A stretch of 6,590 nt of DNA, taken from positions 1 to 6,590 of the forward strand of contig JAILPU010000128.1 in the NCBI GenBank assembly GCA_024699395.1, in the 5' to 3' direction. The notes under the pieces are model-generated. The model saw only the letters and a list, made by a program, of their open reading frames with translations. It ran no database searches and was not told the origin of the DNA. Below, in pieces: positions 1 to 6,590 of the stretch (position 1 is the first letter of the stretch; the number at the start of each line of letters is the position of its first letter). Position numbers and translations under genes: made by a program. Origin of the DNA: Lachnospiraceae bacterium. Lineage in GTDB: Bacteria > Bacillota > Clostridia > Lachnospirales > Lachnospiraceae.

Positions 1-212
1 TAAACGATGCGAAGATATTTGACGTGAAAGTACTACCTGCAGACACTTCGGAAGAGTTAAAGCTTTTATATAACAGGCTTAAGACAGACCCGGACAGGGT
101 GGAGAATATAGCCAAAGATATGGAATGCACGAAGGCAATGGCAGGACTTATAAAGTTATCGATAATGGGATACGCCAAACAGGTATCTCCCGGATATTTC
201 TGTAGAAATTAG
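1..212 (+). CDS. 3' end of a gene encoding a C-terminal winged-helix-like segment, possibly DprA (partial)
   Basis: The frame is open from the left edge to the TAG at 210-212, so about 69 C-terminal residues are visible and the true start lies outside the window. A GTG at 24 could be read as a start, but the frame continues upstream and there is no clear Shine-Dalgarno. The segment has an acidic linker, then helices around LKLLYNRLKTDPDRVENIAK, then LIKLSIMGYAKQVSPGYFCRN at the end. This helix-helix-wing layout, ending in a 'GY.KQ....Y' strand, resembles the C-terminal winged helix of DprA (Smf), the cytoplasmic protein that loads RecA onto incoming single-stranded DNA. The catalogued Rossmann core of DprA is not in view, so the assignment rests on the tail alone. 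Another winged-helix protein is possible. A separate promoter appears to follow before ispG. Confidence 0.55.
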   Translation, partial: NDAKIFDVKVLPADTSEELKLLYNRLKTDPDRVENIAKDMECTKAMAGLIKLSIMGYAKQVSPGYFCRN

Positions 213-268
213 CCGGAATATTATGGGGAATTCGTCTCCGGTGTAAAAATTACTTCCTTTTTGCGGAG

Positions 269-297
269 TTGTTTTTCACATGTCTTTTTGATAGAAT
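269..297 (+). promoter_or_regulatory. Predicted sigma-A promoter for ispG-polC
   Basis: A -35-like TTGTTT (269-274) and a -10-like TAGAAT (292-297) are separated by exactly 17 bases. Transcription would start near 304, giving a leader of about 26 bases before ispG. The boxes match consensus at four of six and five of six positions, so this is plausible but unproven. The -10 box lies inside the left arm of an inverted repeat (292-316). Confidence 0.5.
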
Positions 298-316
298 TTT
301 TAATAGAAAAATTCTA
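292..316 (+). repeat. Perfect 10-bp inverted repeat over the ispG promoter -10 box
   Basis: TAGAATTTTT (292-301) is the exact reverse complement of AAAAATTCTA (307-316), with a 5-base spacer AATAG. It covers the predicted -10 box and start point and ends against the ispG Shine-Dalgarno. It could be a repressor-type operator or, if transcribed from further upstream, an AU-only hairpin in the leader. It lacks a GC-rich stem and a following T-run, so it is not a convincing terminator. Confidence 0.55.
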
Positions 317-320
317 AGGA
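316..320 (+). promoter_or_regulatory. Ribosome binding site of ispG
   Basis: AAGGA lies 10 bases before the ATG at 331. It supports that start, which also gives the usual IspG N-terminus. The first A is shared with the right arm of the 292-316 inverted repeat. Confidence 0.6.
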
Positions 321-330
321 CGGTCATCAA

Positions 331-1389
331 ATGTACAGAGATAAAACCAAAACAGTCAATATAGGCGGGGTTGTAATAGGCGGCGGAAATCCCATAAGGA
401 TTCAGTCCATGTGCAATACTCCTACCCAGGATGCGGATAAAACAGTTGAGCAGATATTAAGACTTGAGAAAGCAGGCTGCGAGATCATAAGGGTAACGGT
501 TCCTGATTCCGATGCGGCGAAAGCTTTGGGGGAAATTAAAAAGAAAATACATATCCCTCTTGTGGCGGATATTCATTTTGATTACAAAATGGCTATTGCG
601 GCAATTGAAAACGGTGCGGACAAGATAAGGATAAATCCCGGTAATATCGGTGGCACCGATAAGGTAAGAGAGGTGGTAAAGTGCGCCGCGGAGCGCAATA
701 TTCCCATAAGAGTCGGGGTGAACGGCGGATCTCTTGAAAAGGATATATTGGAAAAATATAAGGGCGTAACTCCCGAAGGTATTGTGGAGAGCGCTCTTAA
801 AAATGCTGCGCTTATAGAGGATATGGGCTATGACAATCTGGTTATCAGCATAAAGTCCTCCAATGTTTTACTGTGCGTACGCGCTCATGAGTTACTTGCT
901 TCCAAAACAGATCATCCCCTTCATGTGGGAATTACCGAAGCGGGGACTGTTACAAGCGGAAATATTAAATCGGCCATCGGTCTTGGACTTATACTGGACA
1001 AGGGTATCGGTGATACCATCCGTGTTTCTTTAACGGGAGACCCTGTGGAGGAGATTAAGAGTGCAAGGCTTATTCTAAGAACTTTAGGACTTAGAAAAGG
1101 CGGTATTGAAGTGGTTTCCTGCCCCACCTGCGGAAGGACCAAAATCGATATTATAGGTCTTGCTTCAAAGGTGGAAAAAATGGTGGAGGATTATCCTCTC
1201 GACATCAAAGTGGCTGTTATGGGCTGCGCCGTGAACGGGCCGGGAGAGGCGAGGGAAGCGGATATCGGTATAGCCGGGGGAATCGGCACCGGTCTTCTTA
1301 TCAAGAAAGGGCAGGTTATTAAAACCGTCCCCGAGGATATGCTGTTGACCACTTTGAAAAATGAACTCGACAACTGGGAGCTTAACTGA
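331..1389 (+). CDS. ispG: 4-hydroxy-3-methylbut-2-en-1-yl diphosphate synthase (flavodoxin-dependent), IspG/GcpE
   Basis: IspG catalyses the penultimate step of the MEP isoprenoid pathway in the cytoplasm, reductively opening methylerythritol cyclodiphosphate to HMBPP with a [4Fe-4S] cluster. The 352-residue protein is full length for the short bacterial form. The N-terminal TIM-barrel part carries the family segments IRIQSMCNTPT (about 22-32), ADIHFDYKMA (79-88) and KIRINPGNIGG (98-108). The C-terminal Fe-S domain has CPTC (C264, C267), C299 in MGCAVNGPGEA, and E306. These match the E. coli ligands C270, C273, C305 and E312 (from memory) at a constant offset of six, so the active site looks intact. 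The start at 331 has a Shine-Dalgarno at 316-320. The TGA stop overlaps the polC ATG by one base, so the two genes are very likely co-transcribed and translationally coupled. I see nothing broken or unusual in the protein. Confidence 0.97.
   Translation: MYRDKTKTVNIGGVVIGGGNPIRIQSMCNTPTQDADKTVEQILRLEKAGCEIIRVTVPDSDAAKALGEIKKKIHIPLVADIHFDYKMAIAAIENGADKIRINPGNIGGTDKVREVVKCAAERNIPIRVGVNGGSLEKDILEKYKGVTPEGIVESALKNAALIEDMGYDNLVISIKSSNVLLCVRAHELLASKTDHPLHVGITEAGTVTSGNIKSAIGLGLILDKGIGDTIRVSLTGDPVEEIKSARLILRTLGLRKGGIEVVSCPTCGRTKIDIIGLASKVEKMVEDYPLDIKVAVMGCAVNGPGEAREADIGIAGGIGTGLLIKKGQVIKTVPEDMLLTTLKNELDNWELN
1376..1380 (+). promoter_or_regulatory. Ribosome binding site of polC inside the ispG 3' end
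   Basis: GGGAG lies 8 bases before the polC ATG at 1389 and is wholly within the last codons of ispG. Together with the TGATG stop/start junction it decides the polC start and suggests that ribosomes finishing ispG can re-initiate on polC. Confidence 0.65.
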
Positions 1390-4300
1390 TGGCTAAACTT
1401 TTTAAAGATGTTTTTCCCATGCTTGTTCTTAATGACAGGCTGAAACTGGTATTTGACGATACCCAGATAAAGCTTGTTCAAAAAAACAATGCGGCGGGAA
1501 TCTTGAGAATATATCTTCACAGCAATCACCTTATCCAGAAAAGGGATATTTATTCCTGTGAAAATGCTGTGGAAAAATTACTTTTTCCCGCTAAAAATAT
1601 GGGAGTCAAAATATACGAGTCCTTCGAGCTTCCCGTGGCATATAATCCGGAGAACCTTTATAAAGCCTACGAGGAATCCATATTGGAGGAACTTGAAAAA
1701 CAAAGCCATTTGGAGTATGTGGCTTTTAAGAAGGCGGATGTTTCCTTTGAAGACGGCAATGTTATGAGAGTTGCCATAAGTGACGACCCCATAACCTTAA
1801 GCTGTGGTGAAGAACTTAGAAGGATTCTTTTAAAAATTTTTAACGAGCGTTTCAATATGCCCTGCGATGTGATCATAGACACAAAGCATGTGGATTATAA
1901 TAACGAAAAAGACGAGGAGCTGGAGCTTAAGATAAAGCTTCGTTCCCGGGAACTTGATAAGAAACTGGGGAACGTTTCTTATGCGGATGCCACGGATTCT
2001 TCTCAATCTCCAAAGAGCGACTCCAAAACCAAAAAGGGAAAGAGAGACAAGAACAAGGATGATAAACAGGCACGTCCTCTTGTAAGAAGTGATAACCCTT
2101 CTGTGGTATACGGTTCGGATGTTTTGGGTGAGGCTTCCTCCATCGATTCTCTTATTGGCGATATGGGTGAAGTGATAATAAGGGGACAGATTCTCGATGT
2201 AAGTGACAGGGACCTTAAAACGGAGAAGGCCATTGTCATGTTTTCCGTTACAGATTTTACCGATACCATTAAGGCCAAGATTTTCGTGCCCAAAGAGTAT
2301 AAGGCTGAACTTTTAAAAGGTCTTAAGTCCGGAAGCTTTGTAAGGCTTAGGGGTAACTGCACAATGGACAATTTCGACCATGAGCTTGTTATCTCCGGTA
2401 TAAAAGGTGTTGTGAAAATAGAGGATTTCAGAACCCCCAGAATGGATTATTCCCTTAAAAAGAGGGTGGAGCTTCACTGCCATACCAAGATGAGCAGCAT
2501 GGACGGTGTCTCGGAGGTTAAGGATATCGTAAAGAGGGCTGCCAAATGGGGACACAGGGCTGTTGCCATTACCGATCACGGTGTTGTACAAGGCTTTACC
2601 GATGCTTTTCATCTCTGGCAGGATATGTGGAAGGATGAAAAGAAAAAGCGTCAGGCGAACGGAGATACCAATCCCGACAAGCAGGATTTTTTCAAAATTA
2701 TATACGGTGTTGAATGTTACCTTGTGGATGACCTTATCAAGGCTGCAATGGGAGATGAGGACGTAAGGCTGGATTCGGGCTTTGTGGTATTTGATATAGA
2801 GACCACAGGTTTTTCTCCCGTTAATGACGCGATAATAGAAATCGGCGCCGTTAAGGTTGTGGGAGGAAAGATTGTTGACAGGTTTTCTACCTTTGTAAAT
2901 CCTAAGAGACCTATTCCTTATGCCATTCAAAAACTTACTTCCATTACGGATAATGACGTGGTGGGCAGTAAGACTATAGAGGATATTCTTCCGGAGTTTA
3001 TTAACTTCGTGGGAGACTGTGCCCTTGTGGCTCATAATGCGGAATTTGATGTTAATTTCATCAAGGAAAACTGCAGAAGACTGGGGCTTAGTGATGTTTT
3101 CACCTATGTGGATACCCTTTATCTTTCAAGGGTTATGCTTCCCGGTCATTCCAAATATACCCTTGATACTGTGGCCAAAGAACTTAAAGTGGAGCTGGAA
3201 CACCACCACAGGGCGGTGGATGATGCCGAGTGTACGGCCCTTATTTTTATAAAGCTTATAGAGCGCCTTAACGAGGAAAATATCTTTGACTTAAGAGGTA
3301 TCAATGAGAAGGCGGCTGTTTCCAAGCAGGCTGTGGCAAAGCTTCATTCCCATCACTGCATAATACTTGCCAAAAACGATCTGGGAAGAATCAATCTTTA
3401 CAGGCTTATAAGCGAATCTCATATAAATTATTTCAGCGGCCGTTACCCTATTGTGCCCAAAAGCCTTGTGGAAAAATACAGAAACGGTCTTATAGTGGGA
3501 AGTGCCTGCGAAGCGGGAGAACTCTATCAGGCTCTTTTGGAGAGAAAGACTGAGGAGCAGATTGCGAGAATCGTGGAGTTTTACGATTATCTGGAAATCC
3601 AGCCTGCGGGAAATAATGCTTTTATGATTGATGCCGTTAACAAGAGAAAGGGTGAGGATATTCATGAAAAAAAATATCCCTTCATCAATTCCCTTGATGA
3701 TATAAGGGAGATCAATAAAGAAGTGGTGAGGCTGGGAAACGATTTCCACAAGCCTGTGGTGGCGACCTGCGACGTGCACTTCTTGGATCCCGAAGATGAG
3801 CTCTACAGACGTATTATTATGGCGGGGCAGGGCTTTGACGATGCGGATAATCAGGCGCCTCTTTTCCTTCATACAACAGAGGAAATGTTGGAGGAGTTTT
3901 CCTATCTGGGCTCTGATAAGGCTTTTGAGGTGGTGGTTACCAACACCAATATGATTGCGGATATGGTTGAGTCCATTGAACCTGTAAGACCTGACAAGTG
4001 CCCGCCTATTATTGCGGATTCCGACAGGACGCTTCGTAAGATTTGCTATGACAGAGCCCATGAACTTTACGGTGACAAGCTCCCTTCCATTGTGCAGGAG
4101 AGGCTTGAAAGAGAGCTGGATTCCATTATCGGAAACGGATTTGCGGTTATGTATATCATAGCCCAGAAACTTGTGTGGAAGTCGGTGGAGGACGGTTACC
4201 TTGTAGGTTCCAGAGGAAGCGTGGGAAGCTCATTCGTAGCTACCATGGCCGGAATTACCGAGGTTAATCCCTTAAGCCCTCATTATTACTGTCCCAATTG

Positions 4301-5918
4301 TCATTACAGTGATTTTGATTCCGATGAGGTTAAAGCTTACGGCGGTAAGGCCGGAGTCGACATGCCGGACAAGGAGTGCCCGGTGTGCAAAACTCAGCTT
4401 AAAAAGGACGGATTTGATATTCCCTTTGAGACCTTCCTGGGATTTAAGGGAGATAAGGAGCCTGATATTGACCTTAACTTTTCGGGTGAATATCAGTCCA
4501 AGGCTCACAAATATACAGAGGTTATCTTCGGTGCGGGACAGACCTTCAGAGCCGGGACCATTGCTTCTTTGGCTGATAAAACAGCCTACGGTTACGTTGC
4601 CAAATACTATGAGGAGCGAGATATTCACAAGAGGCCTGCGGAACTGGACAGAATTTCAAAGGGCTGTACCGGTGTAAGAAGAAGTACGGGACAACATCCC
4701 GGTGGTATCGTGGTGCTTCCCGTGGGTCAGGACATCAATTCCTTTACCCCGGTTCAAAGACCTGCCAACGATATGACCACCGATACCATAACCACCCATT
4801 TTGATTATCACTCCATTGACCATAACCTGTTAAAACTTGATATTCTTGGGCACGATGATCCTACCATGATCAGGATGCTTCAGGATCTTACGGGCAAAGA
4901 TCCCCTTACCATTCCCCTGGATGGTCAGGACGTTATGAGTCTTTTCAGGAGCACTGAGGCACTGGGTATCACTCCCGATATGATAGGGGGATGTAAGCTG
5001 GGAGCTTTGGGTATTCCGGAGTTTGGTACCGATTTTGCGATGCAGATGCTTATAGACACCAAGCCACAGGCCTTTTCGGATCTGGTGAGAATCGCGGGTC
5101 TTGCCCACGGTACCGACGTATGGCTGGGTAACGCGGAGAAACTTATTAAAGAAGGTACGGCTACCATTTCCACGGCAATCTGTACCCGAGACGACATTAT
5201 GACATACCTTATTAGTAAAGGTGTTGATTCCGAAGAAAGCTTTAAGATAATGGAAAATGTCAGAAAGGGAAAGGTGGCCAAGGGCGGCTGCGACAAGTGG
5301 CCGGAGTGGAAGGCTGACATGCAGGCCCATGACGTTCCCGACTGGTATATCTGGTCCTGCGAGAAAATCCTGTACATGTTCCCCAAGGCCCACGCCGCCG
5401 CTTACGTTATGATGGCGTGGCGTATAGCCTATTGTAAGATTCATTACCCCCTTGCTTTTTATGCTGCATTTTTCAGTATCAGAGCAAAGGCCTTTGACTA
5501 TGCTTCCATGTGCAGAGGGCAGAGTCATTTGGAGAGCTGCATGAACCTTTTAAAGAAAAAAGGTGATGCCATGACCAACAAGGAGAAGGATCAGTACAAT
5601 GATATGCGTCTTGTTCAGGAGATGTACGCAAGAGGTTTTGACTTTGAACCCATTGATATCTTCAGGGTTAAAGCCAGGGATTTCCAGATAATCGACGGAA
5701 AAATAATGCCATCCCTTACCAGTATAGAAGGTCTCGGCGAAAAGGCCGCCGACGGAATCGTTGAAGCAGCCAAGAAAGGCCCCTTCCTCTCCAAGGAAGA
5801 CTTCGTTCAGCGTAGTAAAGCTTCCAAAACAGTCGCAGACCTTTTAAAAGAGCTGGGAATCCTGGGAGACATCCCCGAATCCAACCAGCTAAGTTTCTTT
5901 GATTTCATCAAAACCTGA
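1389..5918 (+). CDS. polC: DNA polymerase III PolC-type alpha subunit with proofreading exonuclease
   Basis: PolC is the replicative polymerase of Gram-positive bacteria and acts at the chromosomal fork with the beta clamp and loader. The 1509-residue protein is complete and slightly longer than the roughly 1440 residues of Bacillus PolC. Domain order: N-terminal domains (1-200); a lysine/aspartate/serine-rich linker (about 203-235); an OB fold (about 259-342); PHP part 1 with H363, H365, D396, H397 and E442; an inserted DEDDh exonuclease (about 464-625) with D469, E471, D554, H607 and D612; then PHP part 2 (from about 650, H653-H656, D795, H797). The polymerase part has the SRGSVGSS motif (941-948), a four-cysteine zinc site (C968, C971, C997, C1000), catalytic D1026 and D1028 in PDIDLNFSG, and a likely third aspartate D1151. 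A helix-hairpin-helix lies near 1445-1462. The C-terminus has a clamp-binding-like QLSFF (1500-1504). All catalytic residues I can place are present. Confidence 0.98.
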   Translation: MAKLFKDVFPMLVLNDRLKLVFDDTQIKLVQKNNAAGILRIYLHSNHLIQKRDIYSCENAVEKLLFPAKNMGVKIYESFELPVAYNPENLYKAYEESILEELEKQSHLEYVAFKKADVSFEDGNVMRVAISDDPITLSCGEELRRILLKIFNERFNMPCDVIIDTKHVDYNNEKDEELELKIKLRSRELDKKLGNVSYADATDSSQSPKSDSKTKKGKRDKNKDDKQARPLVRSDNPSVVYGSDVLGEASSIDSLIGDMGEVIIRGQILDVSDRDLKTEKAIVMFSVTDFTDTIKAKIFVPKEYKAELLKGLKSGSFVRLRGNCTMDNFDHELVISGIKGVVKIEDFRTPRMDYSLKKRVELHCHTKMSSMDGVSEVKDIVKRAAKWGHRAVAITDHGVVQGFTDAFHLWQDMWKDEKKKRQANGDTNPDKQDFFKIIYGVECYLVDDLIKAAMGDEDVRLDSGFVVFDIETTGFSPVNDAIIEIGAVKVVGGKIVDRFSTFVNPKRPIPYAIQKLTSITDNDVVGSKTIEDILPEFINFVGDCALVAHNAEFDVNFIKENCRRLGLSDVFTYVDTLYLSRVMLPGHSKYTLDTVAKELKVELEHHHRAVDDAECTALIFIKLIERLNEENIFDLRGINEKAAVSKQAVAKLHSHHCIILAKNDLGRINLYRLISESHINYFSGRYPIVPKSLVEKYRNGLIVGSACEAGELYQALLERKTEEQIARIVEFYDYLEIQPAGNNAFMIDAVNKRKGEDIHEKKYPFINSLDDIREINKEVVRLGNDFHKPVVATCDVHFLDPEDELYRRIIMAGQGFDDADNQAPLFLHTTEEMLEEFSYLGSDKAFEVVVTNTNMIADMVESIEPVRPDKCPPIIADSDRTLRKICYDRAHELYGDKLPSIVQERLERELDSIIGNGFAVMYIIAQKLVWKSVEDGYLVGSRGSVGSSFVATMAGITEVNPLSPHYYCPNCHYSDFDSDEVKAYGGKAGVDMPDKECPVCKTQLKKDGFDIPFETFLGFKGDKEPDIDLNFSGEYQSKAHKYTEVIFGAGQTFRAGTIASLADKTAYGYVAKYYEERDIHKRPAELDRISKGCTGVRRSTGQHPGGIVVLPVGQDINSFTPVQRPANDMTTDTITTHFDYHSIDHNLLKLDILGHDDPTMIRMLQDLTGKDPLTIPLDGQDVMSLFRSTEALGITPDMIGGCKLGALGIPEFGTDFAMQMLIDTKPQAFSDLVRIAGLAHGTDVWLGNAEKLIKEGTATISTAICTRDDIMTYLISKGVDSEESFKIMENVRKGKVAKGGCDKWPEWKADMQAHDVPDWYIWSCEKILYMFPKAHAAAYVMMAWRIAYCKIHYPLAFYAAFFSIRAKAFDYASMCRGQSHLESCMNLLKKKGDAMTNKEKDQYNDMRLVQEMYARGFDFEPIDIFRVKARDFQIIDGKIMPSLTSIEGLGEKAADGIVEAAKKGPFLSKEDFVQRSKASKTVADLLKELGILGDIPESNQLSFFDFIKT

Positions 5919-5950
5919 TAATATAAATTAGATATAGCGAGCATTCCTGT

Positions 5951-5981
5951 AGGGGCGCAGATTATTTGAATCTGTGCCCTT
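5951..5981 (+). terminator. Stem-loop after polC, probable rho-independent terminator
   Basis: A 13-bp stem pairs 5951-5963 with 5969-5981 around the 5-base loop ATTTG. It includes two G-U pairs (5957/5975 and 5952/5980) and a GC-rich base. It begins 33 bases after the polC stop, where a terminator is expected. The following T-tract is short and interrupted (TTACATTGTT), so termination may be weak or bidirectional. The palindrome may instead be a copy of a dispersed intergenic repeat. Confidence 0.55.
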
Positions 5982-6033
5982 TACATTGTTAGGCTTTTAT
6001 TTAATGATTTTGAGAGTCTATAAGAGCTTGTTT

Positions 6034-6042
6034 TGCTATAAT
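6034..6042 (+). promoter_or_regulatory. Extended -10 promoter for the helicase gene
   Basis: TGCTATAAT is a perfect extended -10 element (TGnTATAAT), predicting a transcript start near 6049. A TTGAGA at 6010-6015 resembles a -35 box but is 21 bases away, about four too many, so the promoter would rely on the TG extension. The leader to the ATG at 6128 would be about 80 bases. Confidence 0.55.
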
Positions 6043-6047
6043 AAAAT

Positions 6048-6085
6048 TTAGGTATCACTTATGGGAAATATGAGATTATACCTAA
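6048..6085 (+). promoter_or_regulatory. Two-part hairpin in the helicase gene leader
   Basis: TTAGGTAT (6048-6055) pairs perfectly with ATACCTAA (6078-6085). Inside it, 6058-6063 can pair with 6069-6074 (four Watson-Crick and two G-U pairs) around the loop GGAAA, leaving a 2-by-3 internal loop. The structure starts almost exactly at the predicted transcript start, so it would form the 5' end of the mRNA. It may protect the transcript or bind a regulator. I do not recognise it as a known riboswitch. Confidence 0.35.
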
Positions 6086-6127
6086 TATGAAGCTTTCCAT
6101 AAAAAAATGAAATGCTGAGTGAATGCT

Positions 6128-6590
6128 ATGGACAAAGATAATTTTTTGAAAAAGTATGCGGATCATTTAAATGAAGAACAAAAACAGGCTGTCCAAACGA
6201 TAGCTGGACCGGTCTTATTACTTGCGGTTCCGGGATCGGGCAAGACAACGGTATTGGTTACGAGACTCGGATATATGATTCTTTGCGAAAATATAAATCC
6301 CCAAAATATTCTTGTTCTTACATATACAGTTGCGGCAACCCGCGATATGGGCGATAGGTTTTCACATGTTTTTGGCGAAGAAGCAAGAAAAAATCTCGAG
6401 TTTAGGACTATTAACGGTATTTGTTCCAAGATTATTTCACAATATGCTTACATGATAGGCAAAACGCCGGATTCAATATATCAATTGATTACGGATGAAA
6501 AGGTTACAACAAAGATAGTTGGAGATATTTTAAAAGACTTTATGGAGGATTTTCCGACAGAGAGCCAGATAAAGGCTACAAAAACACTTA
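6128..6590 (+). CDS. UvrD/Rep-type superfamily 1A ATP-dependent DNA helicase, N-terminal part (partial)
   Basis: The frame is open from the ATG at 6128 to the right edge, giving 154 residues of a longer protein. UvrD-like helicases unwind DNA 3'-to-5' during repair and recombination. Visible motifs in order: a Q-motif LNEEQKQAV (14-22) after a short polar N-terminus; Walker A AVPGSGKTT (33-41) with K39 and T40; a motif Ia region LTYTVAATRDMGDRF (64-78); and a motif Ib region EFRTINGIC (91-99). Motif Ia differs from the common 'TFTNKAA' form, and TING replaces the usual TIHS, so this is probably a divergent subfamily rather than housekeeping PcrA. Walker B and later motifs lie outside the window. 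The ATG has only a weak GAG (6117-6119) as Shine-Dalgarno. An in-frame GTG at 6119, directly after a TGA, would add three residues. The gene has its own promoter and seems independent of polC. Confidence 0.88.
   Translation, partial: MDKDNFLKKYADHLNEEQKQAVQTIAGPVLLLAVPGSGKTTVLVTRLGYMILCENINPQNILVLTYTVAATRDMGDRFSHVFGEEARKNLEFRTINGICSKIISQYAYMIGKTPDSIYQLITDEKVTTKIVGDILKDFMEDFPTESQIKATKTL

Noticed and set aside
24..212. Independent 62-codon gene starting at GTG 24
   Set aside because: The same frame is open to the window edge and the GTG lacks a clear ribosome binding site, so the tail of a longer gene is more likely.
213..241. Possible terminator hairpin after the first partial gene (CCGGA/TCCGG arms)
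   Set aside because: The stem is only 5 bp with a 19-base loop, an alternative GGGGA/TCTCC pairing competes with it, and no T-run follows directly.
2313..3035. Antisense open frame of 240 codons opposite polC
   Set aside because: It lies wholly within polC, whose frame carries unbroken OB, PHP and exonuclease motifs. The antisense product has no recognisable domain and no ribosome binding site that I can see.
2778..3263. Exonuclease domain as a separate or inserted gene
   Set aside because: The DEDDh exonuclease is in frame with the rest of PolC. Insertion inside the PHP domain is the normal PolC architecture.
3291..4061. Antisense open frame of 256 codons opposite polC
   Set aside because: It is a shadow of the PHP/polymerase coding strand with no recognisable protein features.
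4830..5528. Antisense open frame of 232 codons opposite polC
   Set aside because: It overlaps conserved polymerase sequence, including the likely third catalytic aspartate region, and its translation matches no family that I recognise.
5700..5918. Apparent shift to C-ending codons at the polC 3' end
   Set aside because: Similar C-rich stretches occur earlier in polC, for example around 5330-5400, so there is no clear boundary or sign of recombination.

Overview
The window looks like chromosomal core sequence from a low- to mid-GC Gram-positive bacterium, most likely class Clostridia and possibly Lachnospiraceae. The main support is a complete PolC-type replicative DNA polymerase, which is characteristic of Bacillota and relatives. 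The MEP-pathway gene ispG sits directly upstream of polC, an arrangement known in Clostridia. The family-level guess is inference from protein style.

Layout, all genes on the + strand: (1) 1-212, the 3' end of a gene cut by the window edge, whose product ends in a short winged-helix-like segment resembling the C-terminus of the DNA-processing protein DprA. (2) 213-330, an intergenic region with a plausible sigma-A promoter, a perfect 10-bp inverted repeat over its -10 box, and a Shine-Dalgarno. (3) 331-1389, ispG (352 aa), complete with its Fe-S ligands. (4) 1389-5918, polC (1509 aa), complete, starting inside the ispG stop codon (TGATG, 1-base overlap). (5) 5919-6127, an intergenic region with a 13-bp stem-loop that probably ends the ispG-polC transcript, then an extended -10 promoter, a two-part leader hairpin and a run of end-overlapping mini-ORFs. 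(6) 6128-6590, the 5' end of a UvrD/Rep-type superfamily 1 helicase gene that runs off the window.

ispG and polC form a tight, probably translationally coupled pair that joins isoprenoid precursor synthesis to chromosome replication. The two flanking partial genes also act on DNA (uptake/recombination and unwinding) but appear to be separate transcription units. No mobile element, CRISPR array, tRNA or rRNA is visible. I see no new multi-gene system here. The points most worth a second look are the two intergenic regions: the inverted repeat on the ispG promoter and the structured leader of the helicase gene.
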